The notes beneath the pieces were generated by a model that was given only the letters and a program-made list of their open reading frames with translations, did no database searches and was not told the DNA's origin. Positions 26,724 to 34,215 of a DNA stretch of 55,978 nucleotides are shown here, one piece after another. The translations under genes were made by a program, and so were the position numbers. Every line of letters starts with the position of its first letter. Within the stretch, counting starts at the first letter, position 1. Source of the DNA: Pseudomonas nicosulfuronedens (GTDB lineage: Bacteria > Pseudomonadota > Gammaproteobacteria > Pseudomonadales > Pseudomonadaceae); NCBI RefSeq assembly GCF_005877905.1, contig NZ_SWDV01000048.1, positions 1 through 55,978 on the forward strand, read 5' to 3'.

Positions 26724-27860
26724 TCAGGCAACGGCGGCGGACGAAGTCAGTACCTGCTCTACCACCCACTGCGCATGCACGGCTTCAGCGAAGCTCGGCG
26801 AGGCCGGCTCTTCGCCTCGGATGGCCGCCAGCATATGCTGGAACATCCAGGCCATGGGGAGCATGACCGGCGGGGCGTTGTTCACATCGAACGTTGTTCC
26901 CGGCACCGCGAACAGCTCGTCCGGCACTTCCAACCATTCCCCCGCGCTGCTGCCGAAGGCGACCGGTCGGGCGTCGCTGCCGTACAGCTGCGCTGAAATC
27001 CCGTCTCCAAAAGACGGATCGACTAGCAGCAGGCGCCCGCGATCCCCCCACACTTCCAGGCGCAAACCCTGGGCGTCGGGTACGCACCAACCGGCCTGCA
27101 GACTGCCGATGGCGCCATTGTCGAGGCGCAAGGTGGCGACGCCGAGGTCTTCGTTGCCCGCCTGCAGTGTCGTTCCGTCCGGCAGCTCCCAACGCGGCAC
27201 GCCGATGTCGACACAACCGCTTGCCTGGGCGACCGGCCCCAACAGGTGCGTCAGCAGCAGTACCGAGTGGGTCGCAAAGTTGCGCCAGCCACTGCCGCCG
27301 CTGGCCCGGTCAGCGAGCCATTTGTAGGGCATCAGACCGCCGCCTGGGTAGGCGCAATGCGGATAGACGAAGCCACCGTCACGGAACAGCGGCAGCAGCA
27401 ACTGCACGTTGAACCCCAGCGGACGCCCGAGGAAGCCCTGTTCGATCAGCTGCTTCATCCGAATCGCCGCGGGAATCCAGCGGAACTGCGCGTCGACCAC
27501 GCCAACCACGTGGTTGCGTCCGCGCGCAGCCTCCATCGCCTGGGCATGCGCGAGGTCAGTGGCGAAGGGCAAGGCGCTGTAGACATGCTTACCAGCGTTC
27601 AGCGCATCGAGCACCATCGACTGTCGAATGGACGGCCGGGTGCCAATGTCGATGATCTCCAGCTCGGGGTCATCGAGCATCCGTCGATGGTCCCAGTACG
27701 CCTTGCCGATGCCAAATTCGCGCGCCGCCGCCTCAGCCGTCTCGCGGTGCGCCGTGCAGATGGCAGCCACCTCTACACCCGGTAGAGTGCGCCAAGCCGC
27801 GCCATGCACCTTCAGGCTCCAGTTCGCGCTGATGATTCCCACTCTGACCTTGCTAGCCAT
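26724..27860 (-). CDS. Gfo/Idh/MocA-family protein with degenerate active-site motifs
   Basis: 378 residues. The overall pattern (N-terminal nucleotide domain, GKHVYSALPFATDLAHA, then a large C-terminal beta sheet with GGGLMPY, GAIGSLQAGW and WGDRGRLLL) fits Gfo/Idh/MocA. The Rossmann glycine motif is replaced by GIISANW, and the hallmark EKP motif, whose Lys is catalytic in canonical members, reads ALP. It may be a non-redox lyase/hydrolase-like member or a binding protein. It is divergent from the TetR gene, with a long palindrome between them. Confidence 0.72.
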   Translation of the reverse strand: MASKVRVGIISANWSLKVHGAAWRTLPGVEVAAICTAHRETAEAAAREFGIGKAYWDHRRMLDDPELEIIDIGTRPSIRQSMVLDALNAGKHVYSALPFATDLAHAQAMEAARGRNHVVGVVDAQFRWIPAAIRMKQLIEQGFLGRPLGFNVQLLLPLFRDGGFVYPHCAYPGGGLMPYKWLADRASGGSGWRNFATHSVLLLTHLLGPVAQASGCVDIGVPRWELPDGTTLQAGNEDLGVATLRLDNGAIGSLQAGWCVPDAQGLRLEVWGDRGRLLLVDPSFGDGISAQLYGSDARPVAFGSSAGEWLEVPDELFAVPGTTFDVNNAPPVMLPMAWMFQHMLAAIRGEEPASPSFAEAVHAQWVVEQVLTSSAAVA

Positions 27861-27874
27861 ATCGCCACCTCGCT

Positions 27875-27898
27875 TAATTGAACGATGTCGTTCGATTA
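27875..27898. promoter_or_regulatory. 24-bp imperfect palindrome between the Gfo/Idh-like and TetR genes
   Basis: The arms GAACGA (27880-27885) and TCGTTC (27888-27893) are separated by TG and extended outward by TAATT / GATTA, giving one mismatch over the 24 bp. This is the size expected of a TetR-family operator and lies 14 bp from the Gfo/Idh-like start. Its inner half-sites, GAACG and CGTTC, are those of the island-wide 11-mer but are spaced by four bases rather than one. Confidence 0.6.
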
Positions 27899-27936
27899 GT
27901 ATTCACGGTAACGATGAAAGAGCACAAGAACTTTAG

Positions 27937-27947
27937 GAACGCCATTC
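27937..27947 (+). promoter_or_regulatory. Regulon operator (one mismatch) just before the TetR gene
   Basis: GAACGCCATTC differs at one base from GAACGNCGTTC and ends 5 bp before the chosen ATG of the TetR gene. Bound protein here would block transcription or translation start. This suggests autoregulation or control by the island regulator. Confidence 0.5.
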
Positions 27948-27952
27948 ATAAT

Positions 27953-28588
27953 ATGAAACGAGAAAGAACCGCGACGACCACCCCGCGTGGCCGCCCAAAT
28001 CGCCAACAGGCCGAGCAGCGTCACGTCCATCTGCTGACTCTGGCGCGGGAGCACTTTCTTGCGGAAGGCTTCGGCGCAGCCACCATAGACCGAATCGCGG
28101 CGGCCAGCGGTGTCAGCAAAAGCACCATCTACGCGCACTTCGGTGGCAAGGAAGGGCTGTTTCGCGCGGTGACCAAACGCTCCTGCCATGCCCCCGGAGC
28201 CGCCTTGCAGCAGGTGCGCATCGATGGCCGTCGTCCAGCGGAAGTCATCGGCGAATTCATCCGGGTTCTAATCGACGAAGCGCGCGATCCGGACAGCCTC
28301 GCCCTCCTACGCCTGGCAATCTTCGAAAGCCCACGCTTCCCTGATGTCGCCCAGGCCATCCACCAGGCGAGCCTCGAAACCTTGGAGCCGCTGCGCGCCT
28401 ACCTGAGCCATCTGCAACAGACCGGCGAACTGGGCGCCGGCGATATGGACCTAGCCGCACAGGACCTGGCCAGCCTATGCACCGGCGGTTATGGCTTCCT
28501 GCTGCTGAATGATCGGGGTGGAGAGTCGGAGCAAGAAGCCGCGCGCATCCTCGGGCTGTTCCTGCGCGGCATGGGGTTGCCGGAATAG
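27953..28588 (+). CDS. TetR-family transcriptional regulator
   Basis: 211 residues from ATG 27953; ATG 27914 would add 13 residues, and neither has a strong Shine-Dalgarno site. The N-terminal HTH is clear (LAREHFLAEGFGAATIDRIAAASGVSKSTIYAHFGGKEGLFRAV, about 25-70), preceded by a basic arm. The C-terminal domain is the variable ligand/dimer part (TetR_C type, SLALLRLAIFESPRFPDVAQAI). Two operator-like sequences lie in front of it. It is the leading candidate for the regulator of the recurrent palindrome, though the IclR and XRE-MarR proteins cannot be excluded. Confidence 0.88.
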   Translation: MKRERTATTTPRGRPNRQQAEQRHVHLLTLAREHFLAEGFGAATIDRIAAASGVSKSTIYAHFGGKEGLFRAVTKRSCHAPGAALQQVRIDGRRPAEVIGEFIRVLIDEARDPDSLALLRLAIFESPRFPDVAQAIHQASLETLEPLRAYLSHLQQTGELGAGDMDLAAQDLASLCTGGYGFLLLNDRGGESEQEAARILGLFLRGMGLPE

Positions 28589-28604
28589 AACGGAGCAAAA
28601 ATCG

Positions 28605-28634
28605 TGGACACATATAAGAACATCGTTCAATAAT
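28605..28634 (+). promoter_or_regulatory. Promoter/operator upstream of the chemoreceptor gene
   Basis: TGGACA (28605-28610), an 18-bp spacer and AATAAT (28629-28634) form a possible promoter. GAACATCGTTC (28618-28628, one mismatch to the regulon palindrome) fills the 3' part of the spacer. The next plus-strand gene is the chemoreceptor at 28828, giving a leader of about 190 nt with no convincing small ORF. Confidence 0.5.
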
Positions 28635-28827
28635 TCGATGTAATAAAAACAACAATGCGAGCGAATCCCGATGCCCCACCTGCCTCTCATGCGTCGACGA
28701 TGAATGCCCTGCCGAGCGCCGCTAACAGCGCTCACGCAGCCCTGGGCGTCGATTCCCCGCAGCGAACGTCACCCAGGCCTTCCTAGGCTCGGCTCGCTCC
28801 GGGCCGCCGACCACAGGCACTCTTCTC

Positions 28828-30528
28828 ATGCGTTCATTTTCGATCAAGGCCAAGCTGGCCATCATCGCCCTGTTCTCTTCCCTGATGTTGTTGCTGGTGG
28901 GCGCGAGCGGCTGGTATGGCGTCCAGCAACTGGGCGACCAACTGGAGCTCATCAGCAACCAGCGGGCTCCTGCAGTGGAGCAGTTGCTGAGCCTTCGCCT
29001 CGGCCAGCTGACAACGGTGAACGCCACCCGCGAGATGATCGCCTGGAACCTCGACCAGTTCGAGAGCGTCGACGACAAGGGGCCGATCCTGGAAGAGGCG
29101 CGAGGCTTCTACGAATCGGTAGCGCAGGACAAGCAGCATGCCGAGGCGCTAGCGCAGTCGGCCTTCGACAGTTACTCGGCGCTGCCCAAGGGCGAGCAAG
29201 AGGAAGCCGCATGGCAGAAGGTCCAACAGGAATGGGCCAACTTCCAGGACACCAATGGACAAATCAACGCGGTGCTGGGGCAGCTTCGACAAATCCGGGA
29301 ATGGGCGCCTTTGCGCCAGGGCATGAGTCAGATCGTCGGCCTCGACCAGACCTCCCAGGGCGCGATCAACAACCTGGCCCGAGAACTTGATCGGCTGATT
29401 GAGCTGAACAAGACCGCCGCGCTCGAAGCCAGGCAGCAAGGCTTCGCCCAGCAGCAGCGGGCACTGACTCTGATCGTCTCGATCTTCTGCGTCGCCCTCG
29501 GCGGCCTGCTGATTTCCGCCTGGATGATCGCCCGTGGAATCGTCGGCGCGCTGCGAGGGATGCGTGAGACCATCGTGGCCGTTGCCCGCGATAACGACTT
29601 CACGCTACGCGCCAGAGTAAGCGGGCGCGACGAGGCCAGCCAGACCACCGCGGCATTCAATAGCCTGCTGGAGAAACTGCAGCAGTCCATGCGCGATGTG
29701 CTGGGCAACGCCGAGCAGCTCGGGGAAATGGCCGAGCACGCGCGCCAGGCCTCGCAGCGAGTGCGCGACTCGTCCGCTGGGCAGAGTGAGTCCGCAACGG
29801 CGATCGCCGCCGCCATCGAACAGATGAGCGTCAGCATCGGCCATATCAGCACCAACACCGATGACGCTCGGCAACGCGCGCAGGATGCCGGCGACACCGC
29901 AGCTCAGGGAACCCACATCATCGCCCGCAGCAACGACGAGATGGACGCCATATCGTCCACCGTGCAGGGCGCGGAGAGTCTGATCGAAGCGCTGGGCCAG
30001 CACTCAAACCGGATCTCCCTGGTCATGCAGGTGATCAAGGATGTCGCCGAGCAGACCAACCTGCTGGCGCTCAACGCCGCAATCGAAGCAGCCCGCGCCG
30101 GCGAGCAGGGACGCGGCTTTGCCGTAGTGGCCGACGAGGTCCGGCAACTGGCGGCGCGCACCAGCGGCTCCTCGGAGGAAATCGCCGGCATGGTGCAGGC
30201 AATGCAGAGCGCGGCGCGAGATGCCATGAGCGGCATGCACAGCGTCAGCGCGCAGGTCGGCACCGGCAAGTCCCTTTCTGATCAGGCCTCCGAGCGGATG
30301 AGCGCCATTCGCGCCTCGTCCCTGCAGGTCGCCGATGCAGTGGGCCTGATCGCCACCTCGATCGGCCAACAGAGCGCGGCGACCCAAGATATGGCGCAAC
30401 GTATCGAGTCCGTGGCCCACATGAGCGAAACCAACCGCATAGCGGCCGAGGAAACCTCCGAACTCTCCACCGACCTCAGCCAGCTCGCCCAGCGGCTCCG
30501 GGAAGCGGTGGGACAGTTCCGCATATGA
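28828..30528 (+). CDS. Methyl-accepting chemotaxis protein
   Basis: 566 residues. TM1 (about 9-29), a periplasmic, mainly helical ligand domain of about 180 residues (four-helix-bundle type), TM2 (about 212-232), HAMP, and a cytoplasmic coiled coil whose signalling tip is at about 401-440 ([35 protein letters not shown]). It reports ligand binding to CheA/CheW. No Shine-Dalgarno site is obvious before ATG 28828. An operator of the island-wide type lies upstream, so it may drive chemotaxis to the substrate or a degradation product; this is inference. Confidence 0.93.
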   Translation: MRSFSIKAKLAIIALFSSLMLLLVGASGWYGVQQLGDQLELISNQRAPAVEQLLSLRLGQLTTVNATREMIAWNLDQFESVDDKGPILEEARGFYESVAQDKQHAEALAQSAFDSYSALPKGEQEEAAWQKVQQEWANFQDTNGQINAVLGQLRQIREWAPLRQGMSQIVGLDQTSQGAINNLARELDRLIELNKTAALEARQQGFAQQQRALTLIVSIFCVALGGLLISAWMIARGIVGALRGMRETIVAVARDNDFTLRARVSGRDEASQTTAAFNSLLEKLQQSMRDVLGNAEQLGEMAEHARQASQRVRDSSAGQSESATAIAAAIEQMSVSIGHISTNTDDARQRAQDAGDTAAQGTHIIARSNDEMDAISSTVQGAESLIEALGQHSNRISLVMQVIKDVAEQTNLLALNAAIEAARAGEQGRGFAVVADEVRQLAARTSGSSEEIAGMVQAMQSAARDAMSGMHSVSAQVGTGKSLSDQASERMSAIRASSLQVADAVGLIATSIGQQSAATQDMAQRIESVAHMSETNRIAAEETSELSTDLSQLAQRLREAVGQFRI

Positions 30529-30548
30529 GCTAACGAGGGGATCGCAGC

Positions 30549-31184
30549 ATGAAGTTCATCACCACGTTGAAGTGGCACAACCCCGAGGCGCCCGCCCTGC
30601 CTCGCTCGTTGCAGTGGTGCCTGGCCGAAGGCTGCAGGGTCAGCCAGCCACTCGAGCGGCGGGACGCCGGCTACGATCTTCTCCTGGAGCAGGCGGGCGA
30701 CTCGCCGAAGGTACTCGATGTTCTGTATCGCCAATTCGCCGACCAGGCGACCCTGGCGAGTTATCTGGTGGAGGAATGCGTGGAGAAGGACTCCCCGACG
30801 CTGCCCGCCGACACCGGACCGAACGGCAGGAAACTGGTCACCTGCTGGCGGGCCCGCGCCGACCTGACCTCGGCCCAGACACGTCAGCGGTGGGATGAGC
30901 ATGTGCCCCTGGCCAAGCGCATCCATGTCGGTTGCCAGCGCTACGAGCGCAACTGGGTGCAGGCACTGGTCCGCGCTTCAGGCGACTTTCCCCCGATCTA
31001 CGCCGGGTTCGCGTTTCAGTATTTCGCCTCGGCCCAAGACCTCGCCGAGCGCCTGTTTGACACGCCGGAAAACGCCGGCGTGATCCAGCGAGATGTCGAC
31101 GCCTTCATCGCAGCCTTCGAGGTGCAGGTCTGCACCGATTGGCTACATGGCGCAACACAGGTATCAGGAGGTAATGGCGGATGA
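30549..31184 (+). CDS. EthD-like dimeric alpha/beta-barrel protein
   Basis: 211 residues. The C-terminal half (HVPLAKRIHVGCQRYERNW...PPIYAGFAFQYFASAQDLAERLFDTPENAGVIQRDVDAFI) fits the EthD/ferredoxin-like dimeric barrel pattern; the N-terminal half may be a second, degenerate copy. EthD proteins accompany P450 systems (ethyl tert-butyl ether degradation) and other catabolic enzymes, with uncertain function. It lies 20 nt after the chemoreceptor gene and overlaps the DUF2889 gene by 4 nt. Confidence 0.6.
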   Translation: MKFITTLKWHNPEAPALPRSLQWCLAEGCRVSQPLERRDAGYDLLLEQAGDSPKVLDVLYRQFADQATLASYLVEECVEKDSPTLPADTGPNGRKLVTCWRARADLTSAQTRQRWDEHVPLAKRIHVGCQRYERNWVQALVRASGDFPPIYAGFAFQYFASAQDLAERLFDTPENAGVIQRDVDAFIAAFEVQVCTDWLHGATQVSGGNGG

Positions 31185-31957
31185 TCGAGGCAGACGAATT
31201 CCCTCAGGTCGAGCTGAATCCCAACTACGGCAACGGCTGCTTCCGCCGCCGGATACGCCTGCATGGCAGCGCCAACGCCGTACGCGCTGAGATGGAGGAT
31301 GACTACCACGCCTTCCGCCTGCAGATCGAACATTCGGGTGGGCGCCTCACCGCGGTCACCGGCGAGAGCCTGCGCGCCCCCACCGACGCCTGCCCAGAGG
31401 CCCCTGCCCTGCTACGGAAGTTCGTCGGCATTCCGATCGATGGCGATCGCCAGCGCTTCCGCGCCCACGCTAATCCGCGCCTGCACTGCACGCACCTGCA
31501 CGATCTGCTCTGGCTCGCCGTGAGCCACGCCTGCCGAGGCCATGGCGCGCGCCAATATGACGTGGAGGTGGGAGACGCTCGTGCGGGCATCAGCGTTTTG
31601 AAAGTAGAGCTGGATGAACGGCCCCTGCTCTTCTGGGCCTGCGGGGACGGCGTGCTAGTCGCCCCCGTCGAATACAGCGGGCAATCCATCCGCGAAGGTT
31701 TCTCCCGCTGGGCAGCACAGACACTGTCGGGGGACCTGCTGGAAGCCGCATACATCGTACAGATCTGCGCGCTGATCGCTACGGCGCGGCGCTTCGATGT
31801 CAATCAGATGCGCGCGGGGCGCCGCGAGCCCGCGCGAGCGCTGCGCGGTGCCTGCCACGCGTTCCAGCCAGAGGTGGCACCCCGCGCGACGCCACGCATC
31901 GGCAACACCCGGGACTTCACCCAGGTTCCGGACGAACTGCTGCTGTTCCGTCAGTGA
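31181..31957 (+). CDS. DUF2889-domain protein
   Basis: 258 residues, no signal peptide. The segments RRRIRLHGSANAVRAEMEDDYHAFRLQIEHSGGRLTAV and CTHLHDLLWLAVSHA match my memory of DUF2889, a family of unknown function seen in catabolic clusters of Proteobacteria. A good AGGAGG lies 9 nt before the ATG, which itself overlaps the EthD-like stop, so the pair is probably co-translated. No catalytic residues can be named. Confidence 0.65.
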   Translation: MIEADEFPQVELNPNYGNGCFRRRIRLHGSANAVRAEMEDDYHAFRLQIEHSGGRLTAVTGESLRAPTDACPEAPALLRKFVGIPIDGDRQRFRAHANPRLHCTHLHDLLWLAVSHACRGHGARQYDVEVGDARAGISVLKVELDERPLLFWACGDGVLVAPVEYSGQSIREGFSRWAAQTLSGDLLEAAYIVQICALIATARRFDVNQMRAGRREPARALRGACHAFQPEVAPRATPRIGNTRDFTQVPDELLLFRQ

Positions 31958-31964
31958 CGACGTC

Positions 31965-31992
31965 GGGGAGCCAGGCTCCCCGAAGCCTTCGG
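31965..31992. terminator. Possible bidirectional terminator between convergent genes
   Basis: GGGGAGCC (31965-31972) and GGCTCCCC (31974-31981) form a GC-rich stem, followed by a second small hairpin (CGAAGCCTTCG) and a short GGTTGTT run. The T tract is poor. It lies between the convergent DUF2889 and CaiB genes. Confidence 0.4.
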
Positions 31993-31996
31993 GTTG

Positions 31997-33232
31997 TTAT
32001 ACGACGCCCCGCTCGCGCAAGGCCTGGACCGCCGACGCGTCCATGCCCAGGAGTTCGCCTAGCACCCCTTCGGTGTGTTCGCCCTGCACCGGCGGCGCCT
32101 TGTAGTCACTGATAGGTGTCGCCGAGAACTTCACCGGGTTGGCCACCAGCCTGACCTTGCCGTCGGCCGCCAGCGGGTGGCTGCTTTCGACGCACATGCC
32201 TCGAGCCTGGACGTGCGGATCGGCGAAGACCTGCTGCATGTCGTTGATCGGCCCGGCGGGTACCCCTGCCGCGTCGAGCGCTTCCAACAGGTCGTGCAGC
32301 TTCCAGGAAGCCACCAGGGGTTCGAAGACTTCGCCAAGGGCGCGGCGGTTGACCACCCGCAGGGCGATCTCGGCGAAGCGCTCGTCGGTGGCCAGCTCGG
32401 GATGGCCGAGCACGGCACAGAAACGGGCGTACTGTTCGTTGTTGCCAGCGACGATCATGATGCCACCGTCGGCGCACTGGAACATCCGCGAAGGCATGCC
32501 GCCGTTGCCCTCGGTACCCCGGCGCACTGGCACGTCGCCGGACACTAGGTACTGGCTGGCATAGTGCGAGGTCGATGCAATCAGCGCGTCCAGCAAGGCC
32601 ACGTCGATATGCTGGCCGGGCGCCCCGTTGACGTCGCGCGCATAGAGCGCTGCCTGAATGGCGTAAGCGGCGTACTGTCCGGCCAGGATATCGGCCAGGC
32701 TCGGGCCGGTCTTCATTGGGCCGCCCCCCGGCACGTCGTCCGGAAGGCCGGTGATGCTCATCAGTCCGCCCATCGCCTGGAAGATCGAGTCATAGCCGGG
32801 CCGTGGGGAATACGGGCCGGTCTGGCCGAAGCCGGTGAGCGAGCAGTAGACCAGGCGCGGGTTGACCTCACGCAGGCTCGCGTAGTCGAGCCCATAGCGC
32901 TGCAGGTCGCCGACCTTGTAGTTCTCCAGCAAGACATCGCACTGCGCCACCAGGCTGCGGATTAGCGCCTGCCCTTCAGCCTTGGCGATGTCGCAGGTGA
33001 TGGACTTCTTGTTTCGGTTGGTACTGATGTAAAAGGAGGACTCGCGGGTGTTGCGTCCTTCGGCATCCTTGAGGAACGGCGGGCCGAACTGGCGAGAGTC
33101 GTCGCCCTTACCCGGGCGCTCCACCTTGATCACCTCGGCGCCCAGGTCGGCGAGCATTTGCGCGGCCCAGGGGCCGGCGAGAATTCGACTCATGTCGAGA
33201 ACACGGATGTTGCTGAGTGGGCCTTTAGCCAT
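31997..33232 (-). CDS. CaiB/BaiF family (class III) CoA-transferase
   Basis: 411 residues from ATG 33232; a longer frame from 33373 runs into the upstream crotonase gene and is rejected. Family landmarks are VLDMSRILAGPWAAQMLADLGAEVIKVE at the N terminus, YSPRPGYDS, and the active-site Asp181 in GPSLADILAG. It moves CoA between acids via a mixed anhydride on that Asp, activating or recycling a pathway acid without ATP. It follows a crotonase gene on the same strand after 20 nt, so the two likely form one unit. Confidence 0.92.
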   Translation of the reverse strand: MAKGPLSNIRVLDMSRILAGPWAAQMLADLGAEVIKVERPGKGDDSRQFGPPFLKDAEGRNTRESSFYISTNRNKKSITCDIAKAEGQALIRSLVAQCDVLLENYKVGDLQRYGLDYASLREVNPRLVYCSLTGFGQTGPYSPRPGYDSIFQAMGGLMSITGLPDDVPGGGPMKTGPSLADILAGQYAAYAIQAALYARDVNGAPGQHIDVALLDALIASTSHYASQYLVSGDVPVRRGTEGNGGMPSRMFQCADGGIMIVAGNNEQYARFCAVLGHPELATDERFAEIALRVVNRRALGEVFEPLVASWKLHDLLEALDAAGVPAGPINDMQQVFADPHVQARGMCVESSHPLAADGKVRLVANPVKFSATPISDYKAPPVQGEHTEGVLGELLGMDASAVQALRERGVV

Positions 33233-33252
33233 CTTGTTGTCGTCTCCCGGGC

Positions 33253-34050
33253 TCAACGCCCGACAAAGCGCGCGGCGCGCTTCTCGATGAAGGACTGCAC
33301 CCCTTCCTTGGCGTCCTCGGTGTTGTAGAGGAATTTCTGCGTCGCCTGGATTTTCGAGTACGCCGCAAGCCACCCCTGCCCCAGGGACAGGCGCGCGTTT
33401 TCGCGAGTGGCCTGGACCGCCAGCGGCGCCTGGGCAGCGATCTTCAGCGCGTATTCCATGGCCTTGTCGAACTCACTGCCTGCCGGCACGACTTCCTGGA
33501 CGAAGTTCATATGGTAAGCCTCGGCGGCACTGAACTCGTCGCCGGTGAGCAGGATCTTCATGGCGTTGCCCCAGCCGGCGCGCTCGACCATGCGGATGGT
33601 AGCCCCACAGCCGGCCATGATGCCGCGCTTGACCTCCAGTTGGGAGAAGCGGCAGTTGTCCGCGGCGATGGCGATGTCCGATGCCAGCATCAGCTCCACC
33701 GCCACGGTGAAGCAGATCCCCTTGAGGGCGATCACCACCGGCTTCTTGCGCAGTGGCTCGCGCAGGTTGAAGGGGTCCGCCTCGCTGGCCGGGAACAGCG
33801 GCAGGCCGGCCTGCCGCAGCGGCGCGATCTTCGGCATGTCGAGCCCTGCGGTGAAATGCTCGCCGGCGGCGTAGAGCAGGCCGCAGAACAGGTCGGGCGA
33901 CTCCTCCAGGTGGGTGAAGGCCTTGGCCAGTTCCTCGAACATCTTCGGCGTGAAGCCGTTGCGCTTTTCCGGGCGGTCGATGCAGATCAGCAGGATCTGC
34001 CCTTCCTGGCGGGTGCTGACTTGTCCATCCGAATCGCGGGTATCGGTCAT
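33253..34050 (-). CDS. Enoyl-CoA hydratase/isomerase family protein with both catalytic Glu residues
   Basis: 265 residues. GEHFTAGLDM (63-72) is the first oxyanion segment. Aligned with rat crotonase, Glu119 (AVELMLASD) and Glu139 (FSQLEVKRGI) occupy the two catalytic Glu positions, so hydration of an enoyl-CoA is credible. GGGGAG precedes the start. It is first in a two-gene minus-strand unit with the CaiB transferase and divergent from the MFS gene; the shared 165-bp intergenic region carries a regulon operator. Confidence 0.87.
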   Translation of the reverse strand: MTDTRDSDGQVSTRQEGQILLICIDRPEKRNGFTPKMFEELAKAFTHLEESPDLFCGLLYAAGEHFTAGLDMPKIAPLRQAGLPLFPASEADPFNLREPLRKKPVVIALKGICFTVAVELMLASDIAIAADNCRFSQLEVKRGIMAGCGATIRMVERAGWGNAMKILLTGDEFSAAEAYHMNFVQEVVPAGSEFDKAMEYALKIAAQAPLAVQATRENARLSLGQGWLAAYSKIQATQKFLYNTEDAKEGVQSFIEKRAARFVGR

Positions 34051-34131
34051 TCTGCAACTCCCCTTGGCATCGCGAGCATCGCTCGACGGTAGGCCTACTC
34101 GCCCGACGCTGGTGGCGGGCCGAGAAGCCGA

Positions 34132-34187
34132 TTGACAGCCCCACAGGGCATATTCAAAATGCTAAACGCCGTTCATAAAATTGACAA
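34132..34187. promoter_or_regulatory. Divergent promoter region with regulon operator
   Basis: Reading the minus strand, TTGTCA (34187-34182), a 17-bp spacer and TAGCAT (34164-34159) make a promoter for the crotonase/CaiB unit. The operator AAACGCCGTTC (34164-34174, one mismatch) fills the spacer. On the plus strand TTGACA (34132-34137) and CAAAAT (34155-34160) may drive the MFS gene, with the operator just downstream. One bound protein could silence both directions. Confidence 0.6.
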
Positions 34188-34215
34188 TAGGCGATAGCGC
34201 CAAGGGATCAGCCAG

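Noticed and set aside
28700..28760. A GAGCGC...GCGCTC hairpin as a terminator after the TetR gene
   Set aside because: No T tract follows, and it lies within the leader of the chemoreceptor gene.
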